The notes under the pieces: generated by a model
Seen by the model: the letters and a program-made list of their open reading frames with translations, nothing else
Databases searched by the model: none
Told to the model about the DNA's origin: nothing
Position numbers and translations under genes: made by a program
Source of the DNA: Cryptomeria japonica
Lineage: Eukaryota; Streptophyta; Pinopsida; Cupressales; Cupressaceae
Length of the DNA: 64,000 nucleotides
Reading direction: 5' to 3'
NCBI RefSeq assembly: GCF_030272615.1
Contig: NC_081412.1
Location: forward strand, 547,984,488 to 548,048,487
Part shown: positions 11,513 through 22,907 of the stretch, one piece after another
How the letters are laid out: each line of letters starts with the position of its first letter
Position numbering within the stretch: the stretch's first letter is position 1

Positions 11513-12898
11513 TTAGGTATAAAACCGTTTGAGGTGCATGTTGTTGATTGGATCTGCGAGCGGTTCTCCTTCTGAAGTAGCCAACTGATATGCCCCAGAC
11601 CCAAATACAATAGTGATAACATATGGACCCAGCCAGTTTGATTCAAACTTTCCCTGATGTTCTTTGTTTGGTTGGTTGCGAGGATTCTCTCAGAGAACAA
11701 GATCACCTACCTCAAATGTATGTCTAACTCGGTGATTGTAGCTTCTTCTCATGCACTGTTGATAGGCTTTGAGATGGTTGTATGCAGCTTGTCACTTCTC
11801 ATCAAGTAACTCTAAGTCCTAAAGATGGGACACTCTATATGCTTCATCATCAATGAGATTGTGCAAGGAAACCCGTAGTGATAGTATCTCAACCTCAATA
11901 GGTAAAATAGCTTCTGCACCATAGACCAATGAGTAGGGAGTTGTGCCTATAGGCGTTCGAATGCTAGTTCGTTATGCCCATAGTGCTGGATTCAATTGAA
12001 CATGCCAATCACGGCCAACATCGTTGACTGTCTTCTTGAGGATTCTTAATATGTTTTTGTTTGATGCTTCGGCCTGACCATTGCCTTGTGGGTAATAGGG
12101 GTTGGAAAAGCGGTGTTGGATGTGAAACTTCTCACAGAGCTCACGGACATCTTGATTTTTGAAAGGAAGCCCGTTATCTGTGATGATGGACATGGGTACA
12201 CCATACCGGTAGATGATGTAATTGAGGATGAATGAGGCGATCTGCTTGTCGGTGACTTGGGTAAGTGGAATAGCTTCGATCCACTTTGTGAAATATTCGG
12301 TGGTGGTAATAATGAATTTGTGACCGTTGGATGAAGAAGGATGGATTTTACCCACAAGGTCAAGTCCCCATTGACAAAAAGGCCATGGTGTCATGATTGG
12401 TTGTAATTCTTGTGCTGGTGCCAGGTCTCCATGAACTTGACATTTCTTGCATTTTCTGACAAAGTAGTAGGAGTCTTTTTCCATAGATGGCCAATAGTAT
12501 CCATTGCGCAGGAATTTCTTGGCTAGTGATGGACCACTTGAGTGAGTCCCACAAATTCCTTCATGTACCTCTTCCAAGGCCTTTGTTATCTCATCTTGTT
12601 CCAGACATCGAAGAAGAGTACCATCAAGACTGTGTTGGTATAGGGTTTCAGCAATACTGGTATATCGAGTAGTTTGGTGAATGAAGGTTTTACATTGGTT
12701 ATTAGATTGGTTAGGAGGAAGGGTGTGATCATGGAGATAGGTGTAGAACTCATCGTACCATGGGGATTCAGAACCGACAAGATGACATATCATCTCAGAT
12801 TCGGGGATATCATAAGCAGGGATCCAAAGCTGTTCTACCAAGAACTCGTAGCGTGTTGAATTTTGTGGAAGATCTAAGAGAGATGCAATAGTAGCCAT
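11513..12898 (-). pseudogene. Element B integrase
   Basis: HHCC zinc-binding region (HEGICGTH ... KCKKCQVHGD), first Asp in WGLDLVGKI, second Asp in ITDNGLPF, Glu in GNGQAEASNK. The C-terminal part (NWLGPYVI, SGAYQLAT) and the end NMHLKRFYT match the usual Tat-type pol terminus. Stops fall at 11969 and at three or more sites further on, so the last 150 codons survive only in pieces. Confidence 0.88.
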
Positions 12899-13072
12899 AG
12901 CATTAGCGGCTCGATTTTGATCTCTTGGTATCTACTCAAAGGTGATAGTAAGAAATGATGGCTTTAAAGTGTCCACCATTTGCTTGTATGGCATGAGTTT
13001 ATCATCCTTGGTCTGATATTCATCTGTTGCTTGTCAAATGACTAGTTATGAGTCACTATATACTTGTAGTTC

Positions 13073-13927
13073 TTATAATTTCCATTGTACAACTAGCTTG
13101 AGTCTTGTGATCAAGGCCTCATACTCTGCTATGTTGTTAGTGCATGGAAATGTGAGCCTGTAAGACTTCGGGATGTTGTCACCTTGAGGTGTGATAAACA
13201 GAATGCCTGCCCCCAAGCCATGCCTAGTGTATGAACCATCAAAGTATAGTTTCCATGGTTGTGTTGTTGTGATCATGAATATCTCTTCATCTAAAAAATT
13301 GGAAATGAGAGGATGATCACCTATGAGGGGTGCATCGGCCAACTGATCTATAATAACTTGCCCTTTGATAGCCTTACGGTCTACATACTCAATGTCAAAT
13401 TCACTTAGAATCATCACCCATTTGGCCAAGCGGCCTGTCAATGCTGCTTTGCTGAGTAAATACTTGAGTGGATCAATTTTTGCAATGAGTTGTACCTTGT
13501 GTGTTAATAGATAGTGCCTTAGTTTAGTGGTTGCTAAGATTGCTGCTAGGCAAGCTCGCTCAATAGGTGTGTAATTGAGTTCATAACCAACCAGTGTGTG
13601 AGAGATGTAGTAAACGGCACATTCTTTGCCTTCTGCATTATGCTGTGCCAGTAGTACCCCCAATGTTGTACTTGTTGCTAATATATAGAGTAGTAGAGGC
13701 CTACTTGGATTTGGTGGGATCAACAACAGTGTATTCATGAGATAGTCTTTGAGCATCTGGAATGCTTGCTGGCATCTGGTATCCCATTGAAAGCAGATGT
13801 TCTTGTGTAGCAGGTGTGTGAATGGGTGACACTTATCAGCCAATTGTGCAATGAATCTTCGGATGGATTGAAGCCGCCCTTGTAATGTCCTTAGTTGACT
13901 GATATTCTTTGGTGGTGGCATGTCCAT
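13073..13927 (-). pseudogene. Element B RNase H followed by archaeal-type RNase H
   Basis: The first RNase H covers PLLLYILATSTTLGVLLAQ and YYISHTLVGYELNYTPIE, retaining the fold but not an obvious full acidic triad, as is usual for the inherited gypsy domain in Tat elements. It is followed by WKLYFDGSYTRHGLGAGILF and NNIAEYEALI: the Asp and Glu of a second, archaeal/plant-type RNase H. That second domain is a hallmark of the Tat lineage. Both remove the RNA strand during cDNA synthesis. Confidence 0.85.
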
Positions 13928-14032
13928 GATTGCTTTTACCTTTGATGGGTCGACCTCAATACCTTTGCTTGAGACAATGTATCCTAGAAGCTTCCCGGAG
14001 GTTACTACAAAGACACATTTCTTTGGGTTGAG

Positions 14033-14926
14033 TCAAACATGGTATTGTTCCTGTCTATCAAAGATTTTATCTAATATGTTGAGATGTCCTTCTCTGGTGA
14101 GTGATTTTGCTAGTAAGTCATCAACATAATCTTCCATCATAGTCTGCATCATGTCATGGAAGATGGTGGTCATTGCTCGTTGATAGGTCGCCCCTGCATT
14201 CTTTAGACCGAAAGGCATTACATTCCAGCAATATGTGCCCCATGGACATGTGAAGGCTGTCTTATGTTGATCCTCCGGTGCGATCTTTATCTGATTGTAT
14301 CCTGAAAAGCCATCCATGAGTGAAAGCATGGCATGTCCTGCTCTCAGATCTACTATGATGTCGATATTTGGTAGGTGGAAGTCATCCTTAGGACATGCCT
14401 TATTCAGATCTCTGAAGTCAGTACAAATGCGGATGCCCCCTTTTGGTTTGCCGATAGGCACAATGTTGGAGATCCATTCTGCATAATCAATTGGTCTAAT
14501 GAAACCAACATCTAGGAGTTTCTTGAGTTCTGTTTTGACAAGCACTACAATCTGAGGATGCATCTTACGAAGCTTCTACTTGATAGGTTTGGCTCCTTCT
14601 GCTATGGCAAGGTGATGCATGACTAAATCAGGATCAAGCCCAGGCATGTCTGCATATGACCATGCAAAGTTGATCTGATGCTTTTGAAAGAACTCTATAA
14701 ATTTAGGTTGTTCCTCTAGAGTGAGAAGAGATGCCAGATGTATGAGGTGAGGATTTTCAGGAGTCCCCACATTATATTCTTTGGTTTCCTCGATGAGAAT
14801 CATTGATCGTTCCTGTTGTATACTAGCAGGGAGAATGTCAAACCCTTCATCCTCAAGCGCCTTAGAGAGGTTTTCATCGTTGGATACACTCTTTCTTTTT
14901 ACTTTTGTTGAATCAAATAGTGCCAC
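14033..14926 (-). pseudogene. Element B reverse transcriptase
   Basis: Shows the RT order VKTELKKLLDVGFIRP, GGIRICTDFRDLNKACPKDD, LPNIDIIVDLRAGHAMLSLMD, FGLKNAGATYQRAM and the catalytic YVDD box (14117-14128). The N-terminal connector includes FAWSYADMPGLDP. Stops at 14573 and 14033; the thumb continues in frame past the second stop (LNPKKCVF). Confidence 0.9.
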
Positions 14927-15899
14927 GGTGTGGTTTTCACTGGAAGATCCATGTTATATTGTTATATTTTTGCAGCTGAAAGGTTTGGCATCCACCCCAA
15001 AGTATGTTGCGCTATTTAGTTCTATGGCGAATCCAGCTTTGTGATACCCACTTGGTAGGTTATCCCTTAATTCCAAAAAGTCAATGATGGCCTCATCATT
15101 TTGGAAGAATTCAAAACATGGGGGATTTGGTTGGTTCCATTCGATGAGTTCAGGGTGGATAATGGGTATTACTTCATCGATTAGGTTAAGTGCATTAGAT
15201 GTATCAAAGAGGGTTAAGACGTTGTGGTGAAGGTCATTGATGATACTCTCCCTGTCAGAATCAGGCGTAGGGTCTGTGGAAGATGTTTCCAGCTCAGGAA
15301 CCCAAGAGGTCTTTATCTGTGCTTCTCCGTAAACAGGGATGTCTTTGCGTGGTGGAGGTAGTGATGTGTCTTCCTTATCTGAAGTATTAAGCTAGATAGA
15401 ATCAAATTCCCACTCATGTGAGTCAGTCTCTGAGTCACTTTCCAGCATCCGATTACTATACCATACTGGGATGTCTTTTCAGTTAAATACTGCAGGTGTG
15501 ATTGGTTGATGTACCTTTGTAGATGAAATGATTGGTGTTGTAGGAAGGTCGATGGGGATTAAGGAATCCAATACGGGGAGTACCGGTAGTGTTGACTCAG
15601 TTGCTTCTGCTGGAACTACTGGTGTCATAGATGCTGCTGCGGGTTCTGATACAGTTGCTGCTGCTAATGGTGCTATTGATGTTATTGCTGCTGCAAATGG
15701 GATTACTGGTTTGATTGGTGGGAGGATTGGCATTGGTGATGGTTGTGTTGGGATTCTGAGCCTTGGTGGGGGAGTTGCGATGGTGTTTGATGCTGCTTTG
15801 ATAATCAAAGGTGTCCTTTTTGCAATAGGCTGACATAATGGTTTGCTGGGTTTTCCTTTGAATTTGAGTTTAGGAAATATCTCTTTTTCAAAGCCTAGG

Positions 15900-16040
15900 C
15901 CTGTATTACCTTTGGGCTTTAATTCCGGCAGCAGAGGTTCATGTCGTCCTTGTTTGCAATATCCCAAAGCACTTTGACCATCATACCCCATTCTTTGCAT
16001 AATGAGAAGACCTTTTCCATATTGATCTGTGGGAAGCTTA
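15900..16040 (-). other. G-patch-like domain in element B pol, between protease and RT
   Basis: The reading YGKGLLIMQRMGYDGQSALG, then CKQGRHEPLLPE, fits the G-patch pattern (G..ml..mGw..G.gLG...qG...p). G-patch domains bind RNA or partner DEAH helicases, and one follows the protease of betaretroviruses. Element C has the same segment (42921-43010), so it is a fixed part of this lineage. The frame here is open. Confidence 0.7.
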
Positions 16041-16219
16041 ACTCGCGGTATATTAGTGGTGATGTGATCTTTATAGATCCATTCCGCTAAGTCCTCATGT
16101 TGGGTTTCTTCTTCTTGACTATTTCCAAGGATGAAAGGTGTCAAAGAACATGCTGGCATGATTAGTGGTTGCTGGAGTAACTGTTGTGGTTTACTGTGTG
16201 TTCTAGGAGAAGTGGGCAT

Positions 16220-17029
16220 TTATCCCACACAAAAGAGTTGACTCAAGTTGTATTCCCCAAGACCTTCCTCTACTATTTTCATCTGAAGCTTTTCTTGCTT
16301 TGGTATAGTGGTGTTTGAATTGGCAAGAGAGACGGGACTTATATATGATGTGGAGGAAATGGCTTCTCTATTATTAGGAACGGTAATATCTGGTTGATGG
16401 CTGATATTATGGCAATATGCAAAGGGATTTGCATTGCCTAGGATTGTGATCTCTACAATGTTATGTGGGAACTTGATACATTGATGGTAGGTAGATGGAA
16501 CGGCTTGCATGGAATGTATCCAAGGTCTTCCTAATAATAGATTGTATGGCAGAGGAAGGTCCAGAACCTGACAAATGATGTGCTTTACCACAGGGCCCAC
16601 TCGGATTGGTAGTACCACAGCTCCTTTGGAGGAACATTCCGCATCGTCATAGGCTCTGATTGTGATCTTCTTGCGAGGATCCACGGATTCAATGGCATAT
16701 CCCAGTGCTGTGACCAACTGTAGTGTACAAATATTTAAGCCTGCTCCATTATCGATCAAGACTTGCTTGATCCTGTGCTGGTTGATAAAGCCTTCAATGT
16801 GTAGCAAAGCGTTATGAGGTTGCTAGAAGGATGAGTTGTCACTTTCAGAAAAAGTGAGACAAGGTGATGACTTTAGACTTCCAACCATGGCTTGAAATTG
16901 GTCTGTATTCAGGTTTGCAGGGACTGATGCCTCTTGGAGCGCTTGATCCAAGATTATTTTATGAGATGGCGATAGGCGCAATAGCTCTAAAATGGATATA
17001 AGCACAGGCGTTTTGTCTAATTGTTCCAC
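16220..17029 (-). pseudogene. Element B aspartic protease region
   Basis: IDNGAGLNICTLQLVTALG holds the active-site triad as D-N-G rather than the usual D-S/T-G. The following LPYNLLLGRPWIH is the conserved flap/C-terminal part of Ty3-type proteases. A stop at 16820 and one at 16217 separate it from gag and from the G-patch segment. Asn in the second position may be ancestral or a mutation; element C has D-G-G there. Confidence 0.8.
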
Positions 17030-17224
17030 AAGATTGTCCTGCTTTGGTATGGAGGTGGTGCCTTGTGGAGCTGCCTTTATGGTAACCTTGTCGCGACGTG
17101 TAACAACATTGCAATTGGAGTTGGGATTTTTGATGGTTATAGTTGCAACTTGTTCACTGACATCATACAGGTGATTTACAGTGTAATTATATGCAGCCTG
17201 CGTATAATCCGTGGTATCAGTGCC

Positions 17225-18805
17225 TCACCTGGAAGTGGAAGGACCCCTTTGATCTTGTGATGGAAGTGGATTTTTGAACATTAGATGATCATTGTTTGTT
17301 GTTTTTGGGTCATGTCCTTCGATTTCAATTTCACCTCGGTCAATAAGATCCTGAATAAGATCTTTTAATCGGTGACAATTACTTGTCTTGTGTCCTCTCC
17401 CTTGGTGGAAATCACAGTGTTCAGTATCTCTCCACCATGCAGATTTGACCTGAGGCTCATAGTTTGATGTTTTAGGTAGAGTGACCAAATTTTGAGAAAT
17501 GAGTTGTCGCAATACTGTTTAAATGGGTTCCCCTAAGGGAGTGTATGTTCATTTTTGTTTTTGCTGATGAGGTCTAGGTTCATCATGAGATGTGATGCGA
17601 CCTTGATTTGAAGGAACATTTGTGTTATTCTGAGGTGGAGGATTTTGTCCTGCAAACCGAACGACAAGTTGTGCACTTTTTATAGTCCTGGCATCCACAA
17701 CCCCATCGTTGATGATATTCTTATTTTTGTTCTAGAAGCTTGGTTTATCACTATTGAAGCATGGACGAGGACTATCCTTTGGTTCATTATAGATTTTGAT
17801 AAGTCCTTTCTTGATGAGGGCCCGTTCACATTTCAAACCCTTGGTGATCATGTCATTAAAAGAGTCTGTGTCTTTGACATCCAGGTGAAATTCCATTTCT
17901 TCGTTTAAGTTGGAAATGAATATTTCCACTAGTTCTCATTTAGGTAACTGAAGAGAACGTCTACTAGACATTTGACGCCATCGTTGTAGGAATACTGAGA
18001 ATAGTTTACCTGGTTTTTGTTTAGTGTTGCACAGGTCAGCCATGGTGATGTCGCGTTCAATGTTATGAGAGTAATGAGCTAGGAACTTCCGGATGAGTTC
18101 CCCAAATGTTCTAATGCCACCTGGTAGTCGGGAAAACCATGATGTGGTTGTTCCGCCCAAGCTTTGGGGAAAAAGGCGCATTAGGTATGTGTCTTCATAT
18201 GCCACTTCGAGGAAAGTGGAATGAAATTCTCTGATATGATCACACAGATCTCCCTTTCCTCTATATTTTTCGAATTTGGGTGTTTCAAATCCTCGTGGAA
18301 AGGGTGGCATATAAAGATTCCTATCAAAAGGATAGGGACAGATGTCATTGAGTGAGAATTGGTTAGTTTTGACACCACTATGAAGTTGTTGGGCGAGATT
18401 CTCGACTTGTTTCCACAACATCTCCATTTCATTTGGAAGAGGAGGTGGTGGGTTACCTCGAGGAATGTTATATCTGATGGGATCTCTACCTCTTTCCTCT
18501 TCATGGTGACTTTGTCGTTCTGATGCTTGTCTTAATTGGGCAAGATCAAAGTCAGAGGGGAGTTTTGTTCCTTCTTGAGTGAGCTTTAAAAAGTGAGCAT
18601 CCGCATTGCTCCTGAGTATTTCATCAAAAAGTCTGTTAAAGAGAGGGTTATGTTGGGCCCTTTCTATTGTTGCAAGAGTGGGAGTACTTGGGTTTTCGTT
18701 ATTTTCATTTCCTCCAAGTGCTTCTTGAAATTCATTGAGATTTTCCTCTTCTTCTTCTTCAATTTCTATTTCTCGTTGCCTTGACTGTGATTGGGTTTGG
18801 GCCAT
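17225..18805 (-). pseudogene. Element B gag
   Basis: The N-terminus is acidic (a run of Glu at residues 10-20). The capsid-like core carries PKFEKYRGKGDLCDHIREF, EDTYLMRLFPQSL and WFSRLP. The nucleocapsid motif is CDFHQGRGHKTSNC followed by HRLKDLIQDLI, the Tat-style variant of the zinc knuckle. Stops at 17936, about 17730, 17550 and 17520 break it. Gag packages RNA and forms the particle. Confidence 0.85.
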
Positions 18806-21186
18806 TTTGTTTACAAGCTCTTGTTGAAGTTGGGTGAAAATGATGAGTTTGTTGATGAAATGAAAGAATGATGGTTGGTGAAGTGTTTTGCATATGGATC
18901 TCTAACACTTAAAGGTGGATGTGACCAAATTTCTTTCTGGAATTGCTTGTTGTGTTTGATAAGGTTTGATGTGATAAGGTTTAGAGAAATCTGAGATGTG
19001 TTACAGATTTAACTACCTAGTAATGAGAGGATTCACTCATACACTAGTTTTAACCTGCGTAGATATGTCTCTTAGGATGAGCTTATCCTAGATGTAGAAA
19101 CAATCTAAAAAGTGATTTGGTTGTGTTTGATTCAAGCAATATCTAAAAGAGAATTTTAGGACAAGAACCTCTTAATGTTTTGAGAGTTGAAAGATGGATT
19201 GATGATGTGAATGTGAGAATGGATGTTTAACTTCAATAAAAGCTTTGTGTCACAAATGGAACAAACTCTACCTCTTCCCTTTCGGGTGTTGGTGGTATTT
19301 CTCGAGCTATGTTGTATGTGATACAGATGTTTGGGAAAAAGTTGGGATTAATCTTACCTCCTTGGTTTTTGTGATAACTCAAAGCTCTATATTGCATAAA
19401 AGCTCTGCGGTTCAATGACTCTGAATCAAATTCGTTTGTTTTGCCTTGAAGGTAGAGATGCATGTGATGTAGAAAAACTCTATGGGAGACAAAGATTTGT
19501 CTATTTAGATAGAAGAATTTCCTCCTTTTGATCAAAGCCTTTGAGCTCAATGGTCTTCTTTTCAAGTTGATATTCTGATGACGTTTCTTCTTTCGCGAGA
19601 TGTGAAGAATGGTCATAAAGTTTGATACTTTTCTTTTTGTTTTTGATCTTTTGTTTTTGATTTTTTTGGTTGTTTTGAAAAATGTTTGGTTGGATGAATA
19701 CTTGTGTTTTGGAATTGATTTTTGATTCTTCTTTGACAAGAAAACAAAGCAAGCACACAAACACAAGAATGTTGTCTCAAAGGCACAAATGAGTATGGGT
19801 CTAGATCAACCCAATCCTTGGACTTTTATATGACCCTTCCTTTTAGATGTATTTTAAGGTGTATTTCCAAAGCCTAAAGTCGGCTCAATTTGCACTTGGT
19901 TTTGACTAAAACGAAAACACTTCAAACACTTTTTATCCCTAAGGTCAAATGGCCAGTTGTGATAAATTTAGCCCACATCTTGATATTTCTTCGACTTTGG
20001 TACTACATACCTTATGAATCTTGTCGTGGCAGTTAAGGATGTGATATACTAAGTCTTGCACGAGCATAACAAATAGATGATCCCTATGATGGGGGAGTCA
20101 CCACTTTTATCAAGCCACAAGTGACTTTTCAAAAAGCTATGTTTCTACTCAAGGAAATATGTATGGTGAGTATCTTGGGAGCAAAACCATCTATGCTCTT
20201 GCACTAAATTATATCGCAAATATCCTCAATCAATAGAACGGGTGGGCTACTACTTAAAGGTGTTTAGTCATGTTCGATGTTTTTGGATATAAGTTCATTC
20301 TGCAGTGACTCACTTAAGAGCCTTGTAACCAGTGGTGGGGCCCATTTGTCCTTTCGGCTAGTTACACTGTAGGAACAACTATACCCAAGGCTACAACTTT
20401 CGCTCTCACCTGATTTCTATAGCGGCTTGAAGGATTTACTGTGACAGGTCGTTCCCAAGAGTGATGTGTCTCTTGGCAGGCCTCTCTTAAAAAGATAAAA
20501 ATTTTGAGTGTTACTAACACTTTTCTCTTGCACCTAGGACCACAAAAGCCAAGGGAGAGGATAGTGTGTGTTAGAAGTAGGACCACTTGACCAAATTTTT
20601 GCACAAGTGTGCCAAGCATGAAAACACTTGTTCTTTTTAACTTGCCATTGCAATGTGATCTAACTATTTGGAGATGTTGCTCCAACATTCACGGTGTTCT
20701 TTTTAACTTCAAATGTAAAGGTTTGAGTAAACTAGAATTTTGAAAATCTTGGTCAATTGAAATTGAAGCACGTATGCATGAAGGAAAATCGCTTTGCAAA
20801 AGTTTTAAACAAGTTGATTGTGTATTTTATGTGCACCAAAAATTGAAGTGTGGATTGTAAATTCTTTAGTTTGAAGCAAGAAAGAAATTTGCCTTGTTGA
20901 TTTTAAGCACCAAATAAAGTGTGTTTCCTAACTTGGAAGAAAACAAATTTTGTTTTGTTCAGTTTTAAGGCACCAAAAACAAGTGATCCTAACTGAAAAG
21001 CAATGGAAAGTTTGTTTGTTCAATTCTTAAAACACCAAAATAAAGTTTTTGATTTTAAAGAGGTGAGTTTTTAAACCTGCACAAGAAGCAAACAATTAGT
21101 AAAAACCGAACCTATGGTGGGCTTCCACAAGCCTAAGAATTTTCACTTTTTCGATTACAAGGTCTTTTTTACAACGTTCTGTTACA
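18806..21186. other. Element B leader between 5' array and gag
   Basis: About 2.4 kb of mostly non-coding sequence. One ORF of 177 codons (19233-19766) is entered separately. Around 20000-20500 are stretches that recall plant leader sequences but have no coding support, and 20700-21070 is A-rich with repeated AAGTGTG-type and CACCAAA words. Confidence 0.5.
19233..19766 (-). CDS. Possible small ORF upstream of gag in element B (unrecognised)
   Basis: 177 codons with ATG at 19766, 960 bases upstream of gag. The N-terminal half is very Lys-rich (KTTKKIKNKRSKTKRK); the C-terminal half is more mixed (LYLQGKTNEFDSESLNRRAF). I do not recognise it. Some Ogre-type Tat elements carry an extra ORF before gag, which gives this a faint precedent, but A-rich leader DNA can easily yield such an ORF. 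Treat as hypothetical. Confidence 0.22.
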   Translation of the reverse strand: MCLCACFVFLSKKNQKSIPKHKYSSNQTFFKTTKKIKNKRSKTKRKVSNFMTILHISRKKKRHQNINLKRRPLSSKALIKRRKFFYLNRQIFVSHRVFLHHMHLYLQGKTNEFDSESLNRRAFMQYRALSYHKNQGGKINPNFFPNICITYNIAREIPPTPEREEVEFVPFVTQSFY

Positions 21187-21425
21187 ATAGCGCTAGTGTG
21201 TGTTTAAACAGAAGCGCTATTTAACACAAACGCGCTAAAAGAAGAAAAATGATAGGGAAGGCAAAAACGTTCAAACAAGATCAATAGCGCCAAAACAAGG
21301 TCAAAAGTGCTCAAACAATGTCAATAATGCTAATCTTGATACAATAGCGCTATTGTAAGAACAATAGCGCTAGAACAACAAGTTTCAATAGCGCTACAAC
21401 ATGATCAATAGCGCTAAAGCGCAAC
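21187..21425. repeat. AGCGCT-core minisatellite array, 5' side of element B
   Basis: About 11 copies of CAATAGCGCTA, some decayed (AGTGCT, AATGCT, AGCGCC). It begins about 90 bases inside the PBS. It reads CAATAGCGCT on the + strand, whereas the 3'-side array reads AGCGCTATTG, so the two are inverted relative to one another. Confidence 0.85.
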
Positions 21426-21490
21426 CTGTGTGACAATTTCAACATTCAAACATGTTATTGGTAAAAAATAAATGATTTTCTGGGTGTTTG

Positions 21491-21510
21491 GATTCACGTC
21501 AGGTTCACCA
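21491..21510 (-). other. Element B primer binding site (tRNA-Trp)
   Basis: The - strand reads TGGTGAACCTGACGTGAATC two bases after the LTR end. From memory of the plant tRNA-Trp 3' end it is complementary over 20 bases with one mismatch (T for C at position 10). It primes minus-strand cDNA. Confidence 0.8.
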
Positions 21511-21512
21511 AA

Positions 21513-22907
21513 TGATGCTCTGCAAAAATGGAAAGGTTAGTTAATGATAAATAACACACAACACACAAGAAACCGTTAGTGTTAATCAATCAAAAACTAA
21601 TCTAAACAGGTATATCAAAAGAGATATCAAAAGCATGACAAAATATCTAACTAAGAAGATAAATATGATGAGGCATCTCCAAATGCCTCCTAACATGCTC
21701 TTGGTTTCTTCTCCTTTGTTCCTCTCCTCTCCAAGTTCCAAAATAGTTTAGCTCTCAGCAGCTTTTTGCACTATGGATGCTTATGGAGGATTGAGATTGA
21801 AGTATTTTGCTCTAAATGTGAATAAAAAAGCTAATACTAAATCCTATTGATGCTAAAATGATTTATTTTATCCAAGATGACAAGATACGAGTGGTTTATG
21901 CTAAATGCTCTCTAGAATTCACTATAGCTTAAATGCATACAAGTTTTCAGGATCTGGATTATGAAGAAATGAGCTCTATTTATAGGAAAAATGGAGCAAT
22001 GGATGGTTGAGATTGAGCAATCTCAACAAGGGTCAGGATTGAATGATTTCAAATCCATGTGAGGGCTTTCAACCCAATCCCAGGATGACATGTATCAATG
22101 TGAGATAGGTTGAGAGGAGAGGGAATAAGCATTAAATGCTTGACATGACCTTGGGAGTTAAGGTCAAGGTTAGTTGAATGAATAAACTCTTTATTTAAAG
22201 AATAAAGCTTTTATCCAATGGATAAACTCTTGTGCAAAGGCAAAAGGGGATAAACATGGTCAAAGCAATAAATGTTTGAGGAGATAAGTTGAATTAACCA
22301 TAAATGGTTATGTAAGAGCCATTAATGGTCATGTAAGAGCCATTAGTGGTTTTGGAAGACTTTTGGAGGTTAAATTGTTGAACACACAAAGCATTAAATG
22401 GTTTTCAAAGACTTTGAAGTCTTTGAGAAGTGACTCCAAGTTGCTTAGGAATGTGACAATAATTAGGGAATGGATTAGGCTAATTAGGAAGGGTTTTAGA
22501 AGAATCTAGAAGGAGATTAGAATTGCAAGTGGGTTTGGTGGGTGAAGGAAAATAGGATTTTTATTAAAATAAAATTCATTTATTTCAATAAATGTGTGCA
22601 AGTTGCATTTTTAGGAGAAAGCAAGTGGGGGGGGATAATGATTTAAATAAATGTTTAATTTATTTTATTTAAAAGAGGAATAGGGGGATTTAATTAAATA
22701 AATAGATTTTATTCATTTAATTGATTTGTGAACTTGGTTTAATGAATTAATTAAAATAAATTGAATAATTTATTTAATTAATAGAAGAATATTTTGAAGA
22801 TGAATTAATTAAATGTTAATTTAATTAACTCATGGCTAGTGTATTTTTAATCAAATAAATAGCAAATATTTATTTAATTACTTGCTGGACAGATTTATGT
22901 GACTATA
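21513..22907 (-). repeat. Element B 5' LTR
   Basis: 1395 bp. The - strand start is TATAGTCACATAAAT: the first G of the expected TG has mutated, giving TA. It ends GCAGAGCATCA. TATA-like box at 21976-21985. Contains a tandem 12-base duplication (near 21610-21633) absent from the 3' LTR. Confidence 0.93.

Larger units (their letters stand above)
11513..18805 (-). pseudogene. Element B gag-pol polyprotein, single frame with premature stops
   Basis: From ATG at 18805 to the natural end (MHLKRFYT, stop at 11513-11515) everything stays in one frame over 2431 codons. Only point stops interrupt it, for example at 17936, 16820, 16217, 14573, 14033, 13070 and 11969. Gag and pol are thus one ORF without a separating stop or frameshift. 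Domain order: gag capsid region (about residues 150-330), zinc-knuckle-like motif (about 463-477), protease (about 680), G-patch-like (about 925-960), RT (about 1420-1600), RNase H (about 1640-1800), archaeal-type RNase H (about 1845-1910), integrase (about 1970-2430). The domains are listed separately below. The polyprotein would make virus-like particles, cDNA and the integration complex. Confidence 0.9.
3383..22907 (-). mobile_element. Element B: full-length 19.5-kb Tat-like Ty3/gypsy retrotransposon with antisense PMD gene
   Basis: Two LTRs (3383-4765 and 21513-22907) flank an internal region of 16.7 kb. The target duplication GGTAC is perfect (3378-3382 and 22908-22912), and element A's RT resumes on either side. 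Orientation is fixed by the PBS beside the right LTR and the PPT beside the left LTR. Internal order on the - strand: leader, gag-protease-RT-RNase H-archaeal-type RNase H-integrase in one frame, non-coding spacer, then an oppositely oriented PMD gene before the 3' LTR. The second RNase H and the gag zinc-knuckle style place it in the Tat lineage. LTRs look about 98% identical by eye, so the insertion is fairly recent. Confidence 0.93.

Noticed and set aside
15528-15833. Gly/Ala-rich + strand ORF
   Set aside because: Shadow of the Pro/Ala-rich linker of element B pol on the - strand.
21491-21510. tRNA-Trp gene fragment
   Set aside because: Only the 3' 20 bases match, directly beside an LTR end, so it is a primer binding site.
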